DNA of 64,000 nt from UBA12481 sp012523435. Lineage in GTDB: Bacteria > Bacteroidota > Bacteroidia > Bacteroidales > UBA12481. Under the pieces are notes generated by a model. The model ran no database searches, had not been told where the DNA came from, and saw only the letters and a program-made list of their open reading frames with translations. Location: positions 248,001-312,000 of the forward strand of contig JAQUCP010000001.1 of assembly GCA_028686135.1 (NCBI GenBank), in the 5' to 3' direction. Below, one piece after another: positions 50,619 to 59,840 of this stretch (the first letter of the stretch is position 1; the number at the start of each line of letters is the position of its first letter). The position numbers and the translations under genes were made by a program.

Positions 50619-51528
50619 TAACCAGATTCGACGCGAGTTGTGGGATCATGCCGTGAACCATTCCCTCACCGGCAAAATTTACCACCTCTCTTGGTACCTG
50701 GATGCCGTCAGTCCCAATTGGCATGCTCTGGTAGCCAACAATTATCAGCTGGCGATGCCATTAACCTGGCGTAAAAAATTGGGCATTAGCTATTTGTACC
50801 AACCACTCTTGAGCCAGCAGGCCGGCATCATTTCGAGTACCGCGGTTAGACCTGATCAGGTGCAGGAGTTCATGAGCTCCATCCCGACACGCTTTCGGCT
50901 TGCCGAAATTACCCTGAACTATGGCAATCCCATCTGCCCCGGACCATTTCGGTTTCAGTGGCACACTACCTACCTGCTTCGACTAAATGATTCGTATGAA
51001 GAGATTGCCCGGCACTACTCCTCCAATCATCGCAGAAACCTACAAAAAGCAGCCAACCGCGATCTCCGGTTTACGTCCGAAATCAACCAGGATGAATTCC
51101 TCGACCTCCTCGAAGCTGATCAAAGCCCAGGCAGTAAGATTCTGCTATCAGACACCAATAAACCACTGTTAATCAGGCTTATTAGCGCCATGACTCGACA
51201 GCGGTCGGGCATTATTTTTGGTGTTAGAGATCCGGAAGGCAGCCTTATTGCAGCAGTGCTGACGGGAATCCATCGGCAGGTGCTCTATTATCTAGCCCCG
51301 GCCATGACCAATACAGGTCAGGAGCAACGTGCCATGTTTTACTTAATCGATCGGATCATTCATCAGTATGCAGGCCAAGATTATCTGTTAGATTTTGAGG
51401 GTTCTGACATCCCAAATGTCGCCCGCTTCTACAAAGGGTTTGGACCAGAGCCGCAAAGCTACCCTTCCATGCGGTTCAATCGACTGCCGCCCCTCCTTAA
51501 AGCTGTCACACCTGGACGTTTCCATTAA
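50596..51528 (+). CDS. FemAB/GNAT-like acyltransferase
   Basis: Cytoplasmic protein of 310 residues of the GNAT/FemAB-like type: IYHLSWYLDAVSPNWHALV, then RNLQKAANRDLRF, then a C-terminal acyl-CoA or aminoacyl-type fold ending with DFEGSDIPNVARFYKGFGPEPQSYPSMRFNRLP. Such proteins transfer an acyl or aminoacyl group to a cell-surface precursor. The gene overlaps the deacetylase-like gene by 23 bases, so both probably act on the same surface polymer. An earlier ATG at 50572 is possible; 50596 is closer to the usual family start. The exact reaction cannot be read. Confidence 0.75.
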   Translation: MGIRYLHNNQIRRELWDHAVNHSLTGKIYHLSWYLDAVSPNWHALVANNYQLAMPLTWRKKLGISYLYQPLLSQQAGIISSTAVRPDQVQEFMSSIPTRFRLAEITLNYGNPICPGPFRFQWHTTYLLRLNDSYEEIARHYSSNHRRNLQKAANRDLRFTSEINQDEFLDLLEADQSPGSKILLSDTNKPLLIRLISAMTRQRSGIIFGVRDPEGSLIAAVLTGIHRQVLYYLAPAMTNTGQEQRAMFYLIDRIIHQYAGQDYLLDFEGSDIPNVARFYKGFGPEPQSYPSMRFNRLPPLLKAVTPGRFH

Positions 51529-51545
51529 CAGAAAATCCTGAGTGC

Positions 51546-51574
51546 TTTGCTGATAGGTTTTTTTGTTACTTTTG
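51546..51574 (+). promoter_or_regulatory. Promoter of upp
   Basis: TTTG at 51546-51549 and TACTTTTG at 51567-51574 are separated by 17 bases, slightly shorter than the usual spacing but with both boxes exact. The ATG of upp follows 21 bases after the -7 box, giving a short leader. Confidence 0.6.
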
Positions 51575-51595
51575 GGAACACCAAAGCCGCCCATT

Positions 51596-52267
51596 ATGAT
51601 CATAAACCTCGGATCCAAAAACTCCATCCTCAACCAATTCATAGCCGAAATAAGGGATGAACAGATCCAGAAAGACTCCCTGCGCTTTCGTCATAATCTG
51701 GTGAGAGCAGGCGAGGTTTTTGCCATGGAGATTAGTAAAACCTTGAATTATGAGAGGAAAGAGGTCAAAACCCCCCTCGGCACCGCCGAAGTAGCCCTGC
51801 CAACCAACGAGCTGGTGTTGGCAACTATCCTTAGGGCCGGTCTTCCCATCCATCAGGGGCTCCTAAACTTCTTTGACAAAGCCGAAAATGCCTTTATTTC
51901 CGCCTACCGGGTTTATGAAAAAGATGGAACCTTCCATATCCGTTTCGAGCATATCTCCTGCCCATCTATCGAGGGGAAAGTAGTCGTATTAGCTGATCCC
52001 ATGCTTGCCACTGGATCATCTATCGCCTTAGCTTACAACGCATTACTTGAAAAAGGAACTCCGTCACACGTGCATATCCTCACTTTGGTTGCCAGTCGGG
52101 AAGGAATTGAATTCCTGAGAAAAAAGATTCCGGCAAGGAAAGCAACGATTTGGGTAGGAGCCATCGATGATGAGCTAACATCCAAGGCATTCATCGTTCC
52201 GGGTCTGGGCGATGCCGGAGATCTGGCTTATGGCAGCAAAACCGCCTGGGGTGAGGATTTCTACTAA
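51596..52267 (+). CDS. upp: Uracil phosphoribosyltransferase
   Basis: Cytoplasmic salvage enzyme of 223 residues that makes UMP from uracil and PRPP. The PRPP loop is in VVVLADPMLATGSSIALAY, and the uracil-binding C-terminus reads AFIVPGLGDAGDLAYGS, which is diagnostic of Upp. The N-terminus MIINLGSKNSILNQF and the stretch ATILRAGLPIHQGLL also match. It is a monocistronic gene with its own promoter and convergent with folK, from which it is separated by 6 bases without a hairpin terminator. Confidence 0.96.
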   Translation: MIINLGSKNSILNQFIAEIRDEQIQKDSLRFRHNLVRAGEVFAMEISKTLNYERKEVKTPLGTAEVALPTNELVLATILRAGLPIHQGLLNFFDKAENAFISAYRVYEKDGTFHIRFEHISCPSIEGKVVVLADPMLATGSSIALAYNALLEKGTPSHVHILTLVASREGIEFLRKKIPARKATIWVGAIDDELTSKAFIVPGLGDAGDLAYGSKTAWGEDFY

Positions 52268-52273
52268 AAGCTG

Positions 52274-52765
52274 TTATTCTTTAGTGTTAAGCGTTTCCAG
52301 TAATTCCCTAGTGGTTTTCCTGAGAACCGGATGAACCAGGTCGGGGCAGGTCTCCATCAGTGGGATGAGTACAAAGCCCCGCTTATGCAGCAGCGGATGA
52401 GGCACTGTAAGCTCCGGATGACACAATACTGTATCACCATAAAATAATAGATCCAGATCAATGGTTCGATCAGCATAACCCTCTTTCGTCCGGTTCCTCC
52501 CCAACTGAGCTTCTATCTGAAAGAGCAGTCGCATGAAACCGGCAAGAAGCTCTGCACTAGATGCTTCTGAATCAACCACCGGACTGAATAGAGCTACGGC
52601 ATTCAGAAAAGCATAATCGGAATTAAAGCCCCAAGGCTCGGTTTCGATTAAGGAAGAAACCTTTAGTGGTGGACCGAATTCCAGTGATAATAATCTGATG
52701 GCTTCCGAAATGTTCCACTCCCGATTACCAAGATTACTACCCAAACCGATGACCAGCTCTTTCAT
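52274..52765 (-). CDS. folK: 2-amino-4-hydroxy-6-hydroxymethyldihydropteridine pyrophosphokinase
   Basis: HPPK of 163 residues, the normal size, which transfers pyrophosphate from ATP to the pterin in folate synthesis. The start is GLGSNLGNREWNISEAI, the central PWGFNSDYAFLNAV binds pterin, and the signature RTKEGYADRTIDLDLLFYGD carries the two Mg-binding Asp residues, followed by VPHPLLHKRGFVLIPL. No other folate gene is nearby. It diverges from sppA across a 67-base spacer. Confidence 0.95.
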   Translation of the reverse strand: MKELVIGLGSNLGNREWNISEAIRLLSLEFGPPLKVSSLIETEPWGFNSDYAFLNAVALFSPVVDSEASSAELLAGFMRLLFQIEAQLGRNRTKEGYADRTIDLDLLFYGDTVLCHPELTVPHPLLHKRGFVLIPLMETCPDLVHPVLRKTTRELLETLNTKE

Positions 52766-52802
52766 CTCATTGAAAATGTTCGTAAAATTAGACCTTTAAA
52801 AC

Positions 52803-52810
52803 TACTTTTG
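52803..52810 (+). promoter_or_regulatory. -7 box of the sppA-lpxK-deoD operon
   Basis: TACTTTTG on the plus strand is an exact TAnnTTTG match, 22 bases before the sppA ATG. A weak TTCG at 52779-52782 sits at the -33 distance. Confidence 0.45.
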
Positions 52811-52832
52811 ATACTAACACATCCATATTACC

Positions 52833-54590
52833 ATGAAAGGTTTTCTTAAATACTTCCTGGCCAGCTTCCTAGCTATCCTGTTAGCTCTTCTGGCCATCTT
52901 TCTACTCGGACTGGGCAGTTTTTCAGCACTCTTTTCGTCCAAGCCCGAAGTCATTAAGCTTAAGCCTAATACAGTCCTCGTTGTCGATCTGAACAAGCCT
53001 ATTACCGACCGCACCATTGATAGTCCCTTTGATGTTAGCAGTCTTCAGGGTTTTGGTATGGGAAGCTCCATCGGCTTGTATGAAGTGGTCAACAACCTGC
53101 AAAAGGCAGCAGAAGACCCTGACATTTCAGGTGTTCTTATCCTCACTGGCCAGCAAGCCAATGGATTGTCATCCCTTGATGAAATCAGAAATGCCCTGGC
53201 TAAATTCAAAGAATCGGGGAAATTTGTATTTGCCTATTCCAACATCTATTCGCAAGGCTCCTATTTTGTCGCCTCCGTTGCGGATAAAGTGTTTCTAAAT
53301 CCTCTGGGCATCCTGGAATTCAGAGGATTACGAGCGGAGACCATGTTCTATAAAGAGGCTCTTGATAAAATCGGCATAGACATGCAGATCATCCGTCAGG
53401 GTCGGTTTAAAGCTGCCGTAGAGCCTTTCCAACAACAGTCGATGAGCCCGGAAAACCGCGAACAGTTGGATGCCTATCTGCAGGCGATCTGGAACAGAAT
53501 CATCACAGCTGTTGGAGAGAGTCGTGACCTCACAGCGGAACAGCTCAACCTGATTGCAGATCAGTGGTCGGGCCGCTCACCCGAAGGGGCTGTAAAAGCT
53601 GGATTGGTTGATAGTCTCCTGTATGAAGATCAGGTGCAGGATCTTCTGAAAGAGTTAACTAACACCAAATCGACAGCCAAACTCAGTACGGTATCCATCA
53701 GCAAATATACCAATGCCGCCTCCACCGCGAAAGAGGATTACACAGCTGACCGTATCGCAGTGATCTACGGAACTGGCTCCATCGCAATGGAATCAACCGG
53801 TCCACAATCCATCGGTGCTAATCTGGCCAAAACCATTCAAAAAGCCCGGCTCGACAAAAAAACGAAAGCCATAGTTTTTCGCGTGAATTCTCCCGGCGGT
53901 GACGCCCTCGCTTCGGAAGTAATCCGTCGCGAAGTGGAACTAGCCGCCCAGGAAAAACCAGTGATCATCTCTATGGGTGACTTGGCCGCTTCGGGAGGCT
54001 ATTGGATCTCAACCCCGGGAAGTAAGATTGTAGCCGGCCCAACGACCCTCACCGGCTCCATCGGAGCTTTTGGGATGATTCCAAACGCAGAGAAACTGCT
54101 GAAAGATAAGATCGGACTTACCATCGATGGTGTGCAAACCAATGAACTAGCCGGCGCCGGGACGATCTTCAGGCCTTTGACAGAAGCAGAAAGAGCCCTC
54201 TTTATGGACCAGCTGAAGCAAACCTATTCCTATTTCCTCAACCAGGTATCCAAGTTCCGTAAAATGCCGGTTGAAGAGGTGGATCGCATTGGCGAAGGAA
54301 GAATCTGGGCTGGAGTTACCGCAAAAGAGCTGGGACTGGTGGATGAGATCGGTGGGCTCCATGACGCGATCAGGCTGGCAGCCTCGGAGGCCGGACTGGC
54401 CACCTGGCGCGTTCGCGAAATGCCACAACTCAAAGACCCTATTAATCAGATAATTGAAAGCCTAATGGGAAAATCCTCTCCGGAAGAGGAACTTCTGACC
54501 CGCCATATTCCGATTATTCAGGATATCAAAGAGATGATAAACTCCGGCAGGATGCAGGCACGATTACCTTACCGGATCGAAGTGTATTGA
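52833..54590 (+). CDS. sppA: Signal peptide peptidase SppA, 67K type
   Basis: Inner-membrane serine protease of 585 residues with a single N-terminal anchor (about 6-34) and two tandem SppA domains facing the periplasm. The catalytic Lys is K193 in RQGRFKAAVEPF in the first domain, and the nucleophile is S387 in GDLAASGGYW in the second, the split dyad of the long SppA type. It clears cleaved signal peptides. It is the first gene of a rightward run that continues with lpxK, the purine nucleoside phosphorylase gene and a LOG gene, each after short spacers. Confidence 0.95.
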   Translation: MKGFLKYFLASFLAILLALLAIFLLGLGSFSALFSSKPEVIKLKPNTVLVVDLNKPITDRTIDSPFDVSSLQGFGMGSSIGLYEVVNNLQKAAEDPDISGVLILTGQQANGLSSLDEIRNALAKFKESGKFVFAYSNIYSQGSYFVASVADKVFLNPLGILEFRGLRAETMFYKEALDKIGIDMQIIRQGRFKAAVEPFQQQSMSPENREQLDAYLQAIWNRIITAVGESRDLTAEQLNLIADQWSGRSPEGAVKAGLVDSLLYEDQVQDLLKELTNTKSTAKLSTVSISKYTNAASTAKEDYTADRIAVIYGTGSIAMESTGPQSIGANLAKTIQKARLDKKTKAIVFRVNSPGGDALASEVIRREVELAAQEKPVIISMGDLAASGGYWISTPGSKIVAGPTTLTGSIGAFGMIPNAEKLLKDKIGLTIDGVQTNELAGAGTIFRPLTEAERALFMDQLKQTYSYFLNQVSKFRKMPVEEVDRIGEGRIWAGVTAKELGLVDEIGGLHDAIRLAASEAGLATWRVREMPQLKDPINQIIESLMGKSSPEEELLTRHIPIIQDIKEMINSGRMQARLPYRIEVY

Positions 54591-54606
54591 TCCTAACCGG
54601 CAAACT

Positions 54607-55647
54607 ATGTTGTATGAACTGATCATCAGAACCAGGAACTTCCTTTACGACAAAGGCTTACTGTCGGTTTACGATCCGCCAGTACCAGTTATTGTGGTCG
54701 GGAATCTGGTCACCGGAGGCACCGGAAAAACACCAATGGTCGGGTGGCTGGCCGATAAGCTGAAAAAAGAATACCGGGTGGCTGTCCTCAGCAGGGGTTA
54801 TAAACGCAAGAGCTCCGGCTTTTTAGTCGTTGAGACCTCCTCTTCCCCGGTGATGACAGGAGACGAGCCGCTGGAGCTTAAGCTCAGGCACCCTGATATT
54901 CTGGTGGCAGTCGACGGGCATCGATCAAGAGGCATCAAAACCATCACCAGCGGCCGGTATGGAAAGATCGATGTAATCCTGATGGATGATGGATTTCAAC
55001 ACCGAAAGATCAGGCCAACACTCTCAATCATTTTGGATGATTACAACCGGCCAATGTTCAGAGAAAAAATGTTGCCTACCGGCAGGCTACGAGAGCCTCT
55101 CTCTGAGCTGAAACGGGCCGACATCCTGATAATCACCAAGATACCACCCGGAGTTGACCCTCCAAACAACACTCCAATCAAATACCGCCAGATCATCCCA
55201 ACCTTCTACAGCAGGATTCACTATCAAGCACCCGTCAACCTTTTCAACCTGTTTACCCCGCAACAACTGGTACTGCCCTCCCATCCGGATCGCTCCTCCG
55301 ATCCACTGAGTGACCTTAAACCACTCATCCTGGTTACCGGCATTGCCTCTCCCGGCCCTCTACATACGCATTTAGAACAGTTTGGCAAAGTGCTGACTCA
55401 CCTGAAGTTTGGCGATCACCACCACTATACCCAAGGAGATGTCAATCGAATCGTACAAACATTCAATCAGTACAAATCCGATTCGCCGGTTATTGTCACC
55501 ACCGGCAAAGACTTTGTCAAACTCGCCCGGTACCCCGAACTAACCTGTTTACCGGTGTACCGAATCCCAGCAGTACCCTCTTTCGATCGGGAAAAAGATC
55601 TTATCACACAAATATTACCCCTGATAAAACCGCTAAGAAATCGCTGA
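54607..55647 (+). CDS. lpxK: Tetraacyldisaccharide 4'-kinase
   Basis: Membrane-associated kinase of 346 residues that phosphorylates the 4' position of the lipid A precursor. The P-loop is in VVGNLVTGGTGKTPMVGWLA, and DVILMDDGFQHR carries the conserved Asp-Asp/His site diagnostic of LpxK. Near the end come LVTGIASPGPL and VTTGKDFVKL. It shows that the organism makes lipid A and is Gram-negative. It lies 16 bases after sppA and 20 bases before the purine nucleoside phosphorylase gene. Confidence 0.96.
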   Translation: MLYELIIRTRNFLYDKGLLSVYDPPVPVIVVGNLVTGGTGKTPMVGWLADKLKKEYRVAVLSRGYKRKSSGFLVVETSSSPVMTGDEPLELKLRHPDILVAVDGHRSRGIKTITSGRYGKIDVILMDDGFQHRKIRPTLSIILDDYNRPMFREKMLPTGRLREPLSELKRADILIITKIPPGVDPPNNTPIKYRQIIPTFYSRIHYQAPVNLFNLFTPQQLVLPSHPDRSSDPLSDLKPLILVTGIASPGPLHTHLEQFGKVLTHLKFGDHHHYTQGDVNRIVQTFNQYKSDSPVIVTTGKDFVKLARYPELTCLPVYRIPAVPSFDREKDLITQILPLIKPLRNR

Positions 55648-55667
55648 CTAAACCACTGATAATAATT

Positions 55668-56501
55668 ATGTTGCACCGAATTCATGAAGCAGCCAGCTAT
55701 CTCAGATCCCTGCCCGGACTAGCTCCGGCAGCAGGCATTGTCTTGGGAACAGGTCTGGGAGGATTAACTAAAAATATTACAAATCAGACAGTTATACCAT
55801 ATAATGATATCCCCGGGTTTCCAACTACAACAGTAGAGGGTCATTCCGGTAATCTGATCTTCGGTCGGCTTTCGGGAATTCCCGTTGTCGCCATGCAAGG
55901 TCGATTCCACTATTATGAAGGGTACTCGATGGAGCAGGTCACACTGCCCATCAGAGTATTAAAGATGATTGGGATCAAACAGTTGTTTCTAAGCAATGCT
56001 GCCGGAGGAATCAATCCTTCTTTTAGTGTAGGTGATTTGATGGTTATTCGGGATCATATCAACTTTTTTCCGGAGAGTCCGTTACGCGGACCCAATGTTG
56101 AAGAGTTGGGACCTCGCTTCCCGGACATGTCGGAACCCTACGACCGAAAACTGGTTGGCCTGGCTCACCAAACGGCTGAAAAACTGGGGTTTACGATTCA
56201 AGAAGGCGTTTACGTGGGAAACCCAGGCCCAAGTTTTGAGACCCCTGCCGAATATCTGCATTACCGCATCATTGGCGGCGATGCCATCGGGATGTCCACC
56301 ATACCTGAAGTTATCGTGGCCAGGCACATGGACCTGCCGGTTCTGGGAGTATCGGTCATTACCAACGTCAGTATTCCGGGCAGTTTTGACAAAAACACCC
56401 ATGAGGATGTCCAGGAAGCAGCCAGTCGGGCCGGGTCGCGACTCATTGCTCTGTTTTCCGGACTTTTACCCGTATCGCCGTACTCACCATCGTTCGCATG
56501 A
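55668..56501 (+). CDS. punA: Purine-nucleoside phosphorylase
   Basis: Cytoplasmic enzyme of 277 residues that splits inosine/guanosine-type nucleosides with phosphate. It is the trimeric, high-molecular-specificity PNP type: GIVLGTGLGGL, IPGFPTTTVEGHSGNLIFG (phosphate-binding His/Ser), LFLSNAAGGINPSF and MSTIPEVIVARHMDLPVLGVSVITN. It overlaps the next gene by 4 bases. The E. coli DeoD hexamer lacks these motifs, so punA or xapA is the better symbol. Upp at 51596 gives the parallel pyrimidine salvage route. Confidence 0.93.
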   Translation: MLHRIHEAASYLRSLPGLAPAAGIVLGTGLGGLTKNITNQTVIPYNDIPGFPTTTVEGHSGNLIFGRLSGIPVVAMQGRFHYYEGYSMEQVTLPIRVLKMIGIKQLFLSNAAGGINPSFSVGDLMVIRDHINFFPESPLRGPNVEELGPRFPDMSEPYDRKLVGLAHQTAEKLGFTIQEGVYVGNPGPSFETPAEYLHYRIIGGDAIGMSTIPEVIVARHMDLPVLGVSVITNVSIPGSFDKNTHEDVQEAASRAGSRLIALFSGLLPVSPYSPSFA

Positions 56502-57094
56502 CCCGATTCGTTCATCGCCGCATCTGTATTTACTGCGCTTCCAGTACACTGACGCCTGAACGGTTCATCGAACCTGCGCGCCGGCTGGGAAGGCTCTTGG
56601 CCAACGAGGGTATTGATTTGGTGTTTGGTGGCAGTCGCAGCGGCCTGATGGGCGTCCTGGCTGATGAGGTGATGGCCAGCGGGGGAAAAGCTATCGGGAT
56701 TATGCCCAGGTTCATGACCGCCGTTGAGTGGAACCATCCCAATCTGAGTGAACTGATCCTGACAGATACCATGGCTCAACGAAAAGAGGCCATGATTGAC
56801 CGGGTTGATGCCGTTGTTACCCTTCCCGGTGGTTGCGGGACCATGGAAGAGTTCATGGAAACCTTGAGCCTCAAACGATTAGGCCAATTCACCAAACCCA
56901 TGATCATCTTGAACAGTTTTAGTTATTACGATCCTCTGGTAAGTTTATTGGACTCCATGTTAGAGAACAAGTTTCTCGGAAGCAGGCACCGGGAGATGTG
57001 GCAGGTGGTTAAGGAGCCTGAGGAGGTTCTACCAGCCATTGAATCAGCGCCAGGATGGGAATCCGACGCCCATAATTTTGCACTGGTACGCTAA
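56498..57094 (+). CDS. LOG family protein (TIGR00730 type)
   Basis: Cytoplasmic Rossmann-fold protein of 198 residues of the LOG/lysine-decarboxylase-like family. ICIYCASSTLTPERF at the start and PGGCGTMEEFMETLSLKRLG (PGGxGTxxE) in the middle are diagnostic. LOG enzymes remove ribose 5-phosphate from cytokinin-type nucleotides or other nucleoside monophosphates. It is coupled to the purine nucleoside phosphorylase gene by a 4-base overlap, which fits a role in purine nucleotide clean-up. Its stop overlaps the convergent lamin-tail gene by 4 bases. Confidence 0.92.
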   Translation: MTRFVHRRICIYCASSTLTPERFIEPARRLGRLLANEGIDLVFGGSRSGLMGVLADEVMASGGKAIGIMPRFMTAVEWNHPNLSELILTDTMAQRKEAMIDRVDAVVTLPGGCGTMEEFMETLSLKRLGQFTKPMIILNSFSYYDPLVSLLDSMLENKFLGSRHREMWQVVKEPEEVLPAIESAPGWESDAHNFALVR

Positions 57095-58749
57095 TCTCGT
57101 CTTACCCCACAAGCACTTTTCCACCGCCCTTTCTGACCGGATGGATGAACATACTCAGCTATCAAGAGGTATATTCCCTCCTCCACCAGTCGCCCCTGCT
57201 GATCCAAACCATCCCAAATCAGTGAGCCCGTTTTTCCCAACTGATTGAACGGGAAAATAACCCGAACAGCTTTACCGACATCATTAAAAACCGAAACCTG
57301 GGCAAACCAGCCCGGATCATCAAAGGCATATGCTATAACCACAACAGCTTGATCCTGATGATTCTGATTCCATTCTGCCTGATGAACTATGGTGAAAGGG
57401 GTTCCCTCGTTTTGCCGGGCGACCGGTCGGTTGGAGTTTATCCTTCCGGGCGTTGCCCCACCGCTTCCCGCAGAGGCCGAGAACCAATTAGTCTGATTCA
57501 ATCCCGATCTCTGAAAATCAGCACGTTCCAAAGATATCCCCTTCTTTTCCGCCAGATATGGGTAGTGCCAATCGGGTGAATAGGAGATCTGATCGATGGT
57601 ATCGCCGGTGGAGGTAAGCAGGAGCAGGCGGGCCTCTGAGTTAACCAACGTTGGCATATCGGAGCGGATTGCTGCGCAGGCCAGGCCTGGATCCGGCCAG
57701 GCCTGATGAAAAAGCCGTCCATTTCCGGTAAAAAGAGCATATTCTCCCGGCAAAAGTAAGTAAGAGCACTCCTGATCATCCGAAAACGAAACCACCTTTC
57801 CGGCAGTATCGGCGCGTGCCAGAAGAAGATCACCCAATTCTACGGTATGATCCGATAGATTGAACAGTTCGACAAACTCCACTTGTCCCGGAATTGGATC
57901 GAACATGACCTCCGAAATGACCAGATCGCCGGCGACTGGCGGTTGAGGTAGAGCAAAAGAGATCGAAGAAGTTAGGGCTTTCTGGCCTGAGCAATCGAAG
58001 ACTTCACCCTGGAGCTCAATAGAATAGGTTAGTCCAACCTCCACACCCTCGGGTAGTTCAAAAAACAGCCCCGGAAACCCATACATTGGTGATGGTATCA
58101 TACTAGCAATCAGCTCACCCGGAGAAAACCTACAGCAGATTTCCTCATGGGCCTGAAGCGGAGCCAATCCTCCGGAAAAGAGCAGGAAAAGCTCCCCAGA
58201 ATCATAACATCCGGCTCGAAGCAACAGCGGCGGATCCACATCGGGCAAGGCTAGGTTTTGTGAGTTGGCTCTTCCCGGCGTTCCGCCCGAAGGATCGCAT
58301 GAAGGTCGCCAGGCCTCATCTGAGCAAGGCTTTGAATAATCGGCCAATTCCAGCGACCATCCCCCATTCTCCTTGATCAGGTCGTCAAAGCGATCGGGGG
58401 CATAAGAAACAGTATGCACCAGCTCCCTATTTCGGTTGAGCAGAGAGAGCCGGTCACCGGTGTTACGTAGAGCAGGAAACGATTCTATTTCTCCCACCTC
58501 ACCAAAAAGACGAAAATGGTTAGTAGCCGACTGGCTACAGAGGATTAGGAAGCCGCCGGGTGGTACCACTCCTTTTTTTATCATCTTGACTGTCTGACTT
58601 TTAGATCCAACCACCCACATCCATCCGGTCAGGTCAACCGACTCATTCCCTGGATTATACAACTCAACATATTCATAAGCCGGTAATCCGACCGATGGAT
58701 CCGGGTCGAACATAATTTCACTAATCAGGACCAGAAATATTAACAGCAT
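57091..58749 (-). CDS. Lamin-tail-domain surface protein
   Basis: Exported protein of 552 residues with a very short N-terminal hydrophobic segment (MLLIFLVLISEIMF), so the start or signal peptide is uncertain. Two lamin-tail domains are visible: ISEIMFDPDPSVGLPAYEYVELYNPG (about 9-35) and VISEVMFDPIPGQVEFVELFNLS (about 280-300). The C-terminus (KTGSLIWDGLDQQGRLVEEGIYLLIAEY) looks like a FlgD-type Ig-like domain often found at the end of secreted Bacteroidota proteins, but no T9SS sorting tail is seen. It is probably a structural or adhesive envelope protein. Confidence 0.8.
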   Translation of the reverse strand: MLLIFLVLISEIMFDPDPSVGLPAYEYVELYNPGNESVDLTGWMWVVGSKSQTVKMIKKGVVPPGGFLILCSQSATNHFRLFGEVGEIESFPALRNTGDRLSLLNRNRELVHTVSYAPDRFDDLIKENGGWSLELADYSKPCSDEAWRPSCDPSGGTPGRANSQNLALPDVDPPLLLRAGCYDSGELFLLFSGGLAPLQAHEEICCRFSPGELIASMIPSPMYGFPGLFFELPEGVEVGLTYSIELQGEVFDCSGQKALTSSISFALPQPPVAGDLVISEVMFDPIPGQVEFVELFNLSDHTVELGDLLLARADTAGKVVSFSDDQECSYLLLPGEYALFTGNGRLFHQAWPDPGLACAAIRSDMPTLVNSEARLLLLTSTGDTIDQISYSPDWHYPYLAEKKGISLERADFQRSGLNQTNWFSASAGSGGATPGRINSNRPVARQNEGTPFTIVHQAEWNQNHQDQAVVVIAYAFDDPGWFAQVSVFNDVGKAVRVIFPFNQLGKTGSLIWDGLDQQGRLVEEGIYLLIAEYVHPSGQKGRWKSACGVRRD

Positions 58750-58756
58750 TGCGTTT

Positions 58757-58764
58757 ATCTTTGT
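58757..58764 (+). promoter_or_regulatory. -7 box of asd
   Basis: TATCTTTG on the plus strand is an exact TAnnTTTG match. The asd ATG at 58809 follows 44 bases after the box. The box lies just upstream of the divergent lamin-tail gene. No -33 TTTG at the right distance. Confidence 0.45.
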
Positions 58765-58808
58765 GGGTTTGATGGTATAGATGGATTTTTAACCTTGGAT
58801 TGGAAAAA

Positions 58809-59840
58809 ATGAAAGTTGCAGTTGTAGGTGCCACCGGGTTGGTTGGCAGTAAGATGTTACAAGTACTAGAAGAGCGACAATTCCCTGTCAGTCAACTAAT
58901 TCCGGTTGCCTCTGAAAAATCGGTAGGTAAGAAAGTCATCTTTAGGGGAGAAGAACACCTTGTCAGGTCGATGGAGGAAGCTATTGCCATGAAGCCGGCC
59001 ATAGCGATTTTTTCTGCTGGAGGCGGCACTTCGCAGCGTTGGGCGCCGGAGTTTGCCAAAGTTGGCACGTATGTAGTTGACAATTCCTCGGCTTGGCGGA
59101 TGGATCCTAAGGTGAAGCTGGTGATTCCCGAGATCAATGCCGGAATGCTACGGCAGGGCGACCGGATCATAGCGAACCCGAACTGTTCCACCATTCAGAT
59201 GCTGATGGTTCTTGCACCCCTGCATCGCATGTACCGCATTAAACGAATTGTAGTCAGCACCTATCAGTCTGTTTCCGGCACTGGTATTAAGGCACTGAGG
59301 CAGCTGGAGCACGAAGAGCGGGCCACGGTTCTGGCCGTTGCGGGTCACCTACCAGCCGCAACCAATTCTATTGAGAAAGCCTATCCGCATACCATCTATC
59401 GGAACTGCATACCGCAGTGCGACACGTTTCTCGAGAATGGCTACACCAAGGAGGAGATGAAGCTGGTGAATGAAACCAGGAAGATTTTGGGCGACAATTC
59501 CATTATGGTTACGGCAACTGCCGTGCGGGTTCCGGTAACCGGCGGGCATTCCGAAGCTGTCAATCTTGAGTTCGAGCGTGACTATGATTTGGCTGAGGTA
59601 CGTAAGCTATTGACAAACACTGAGGGGATCGTCGTATTGGACAATCCGGCTGCTTTTGAGTATCCCATGGCACTCTTAGCGCACGAGAGGGATGAGGTTT
59701 TCGTGGGGAGGATTCGCCGCGACGAGTCAAGGGATAATTGCCTTAATCTCTGGGTTGTATCAGATAATCTACGAAAAGGAGCAGCGACCAATGCTGTTCA
59801 GATTGCTGAGTATTTGGTAGCTGAAGGGATTGTCGAATAA
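58809..59840 (+). CDS. asd: Aspartate-semialdehyde dehydrogenase
   Basis: Cytoplasmic NADPH-dependent enzyme of 343 residues that reduces aspartyl phosphate to the semialdehyde, a branch point to lysine/diaminopimelate, threonine and methionine. It has the NADP motif VVGATGLVGSKMLQVLEER, the catalytic Cys126 in NPNCSTIQ, and VPVTGGHSEAVNLEF with the active-site His. ATG at 58809 (MKVAVVGATG) is used rather than an in-frame TTG at 58800. It is a single gene; its stop abuts the convergent serine hydrolase gene with no gap. Confidence 0.96.
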   Translation: MKVAVVGATGLVGSKMLQVLEERQFPVSQLIPVASEKSVGKKVIFRGEEHLVRSMEEAIAMKPAIAIFSAGGGTSQRWAPEFAKVGTYVVDNSSAWRMDPKVKLVIPEINAGMLRQGDRIIANPNCSTIQMLMVLAPLHRMYRIKRIVVSTYQSVSGTGIKALRQLEHEERATVLAVAGHLPAATNSIEKAYPHTIYRNCIPQCDTFLENGYTKEEMKLVNETRKILGDNSIMVTATAVRVPVTGGHSEAVNLEFERDYDLAEVRKLLTNTEGIVVLDNPAAFEYPMALLAHERDEVFVGRIRRDESRDNCLNLWVVSDNLRKGAATNAVQIAEYLVAEGIVE

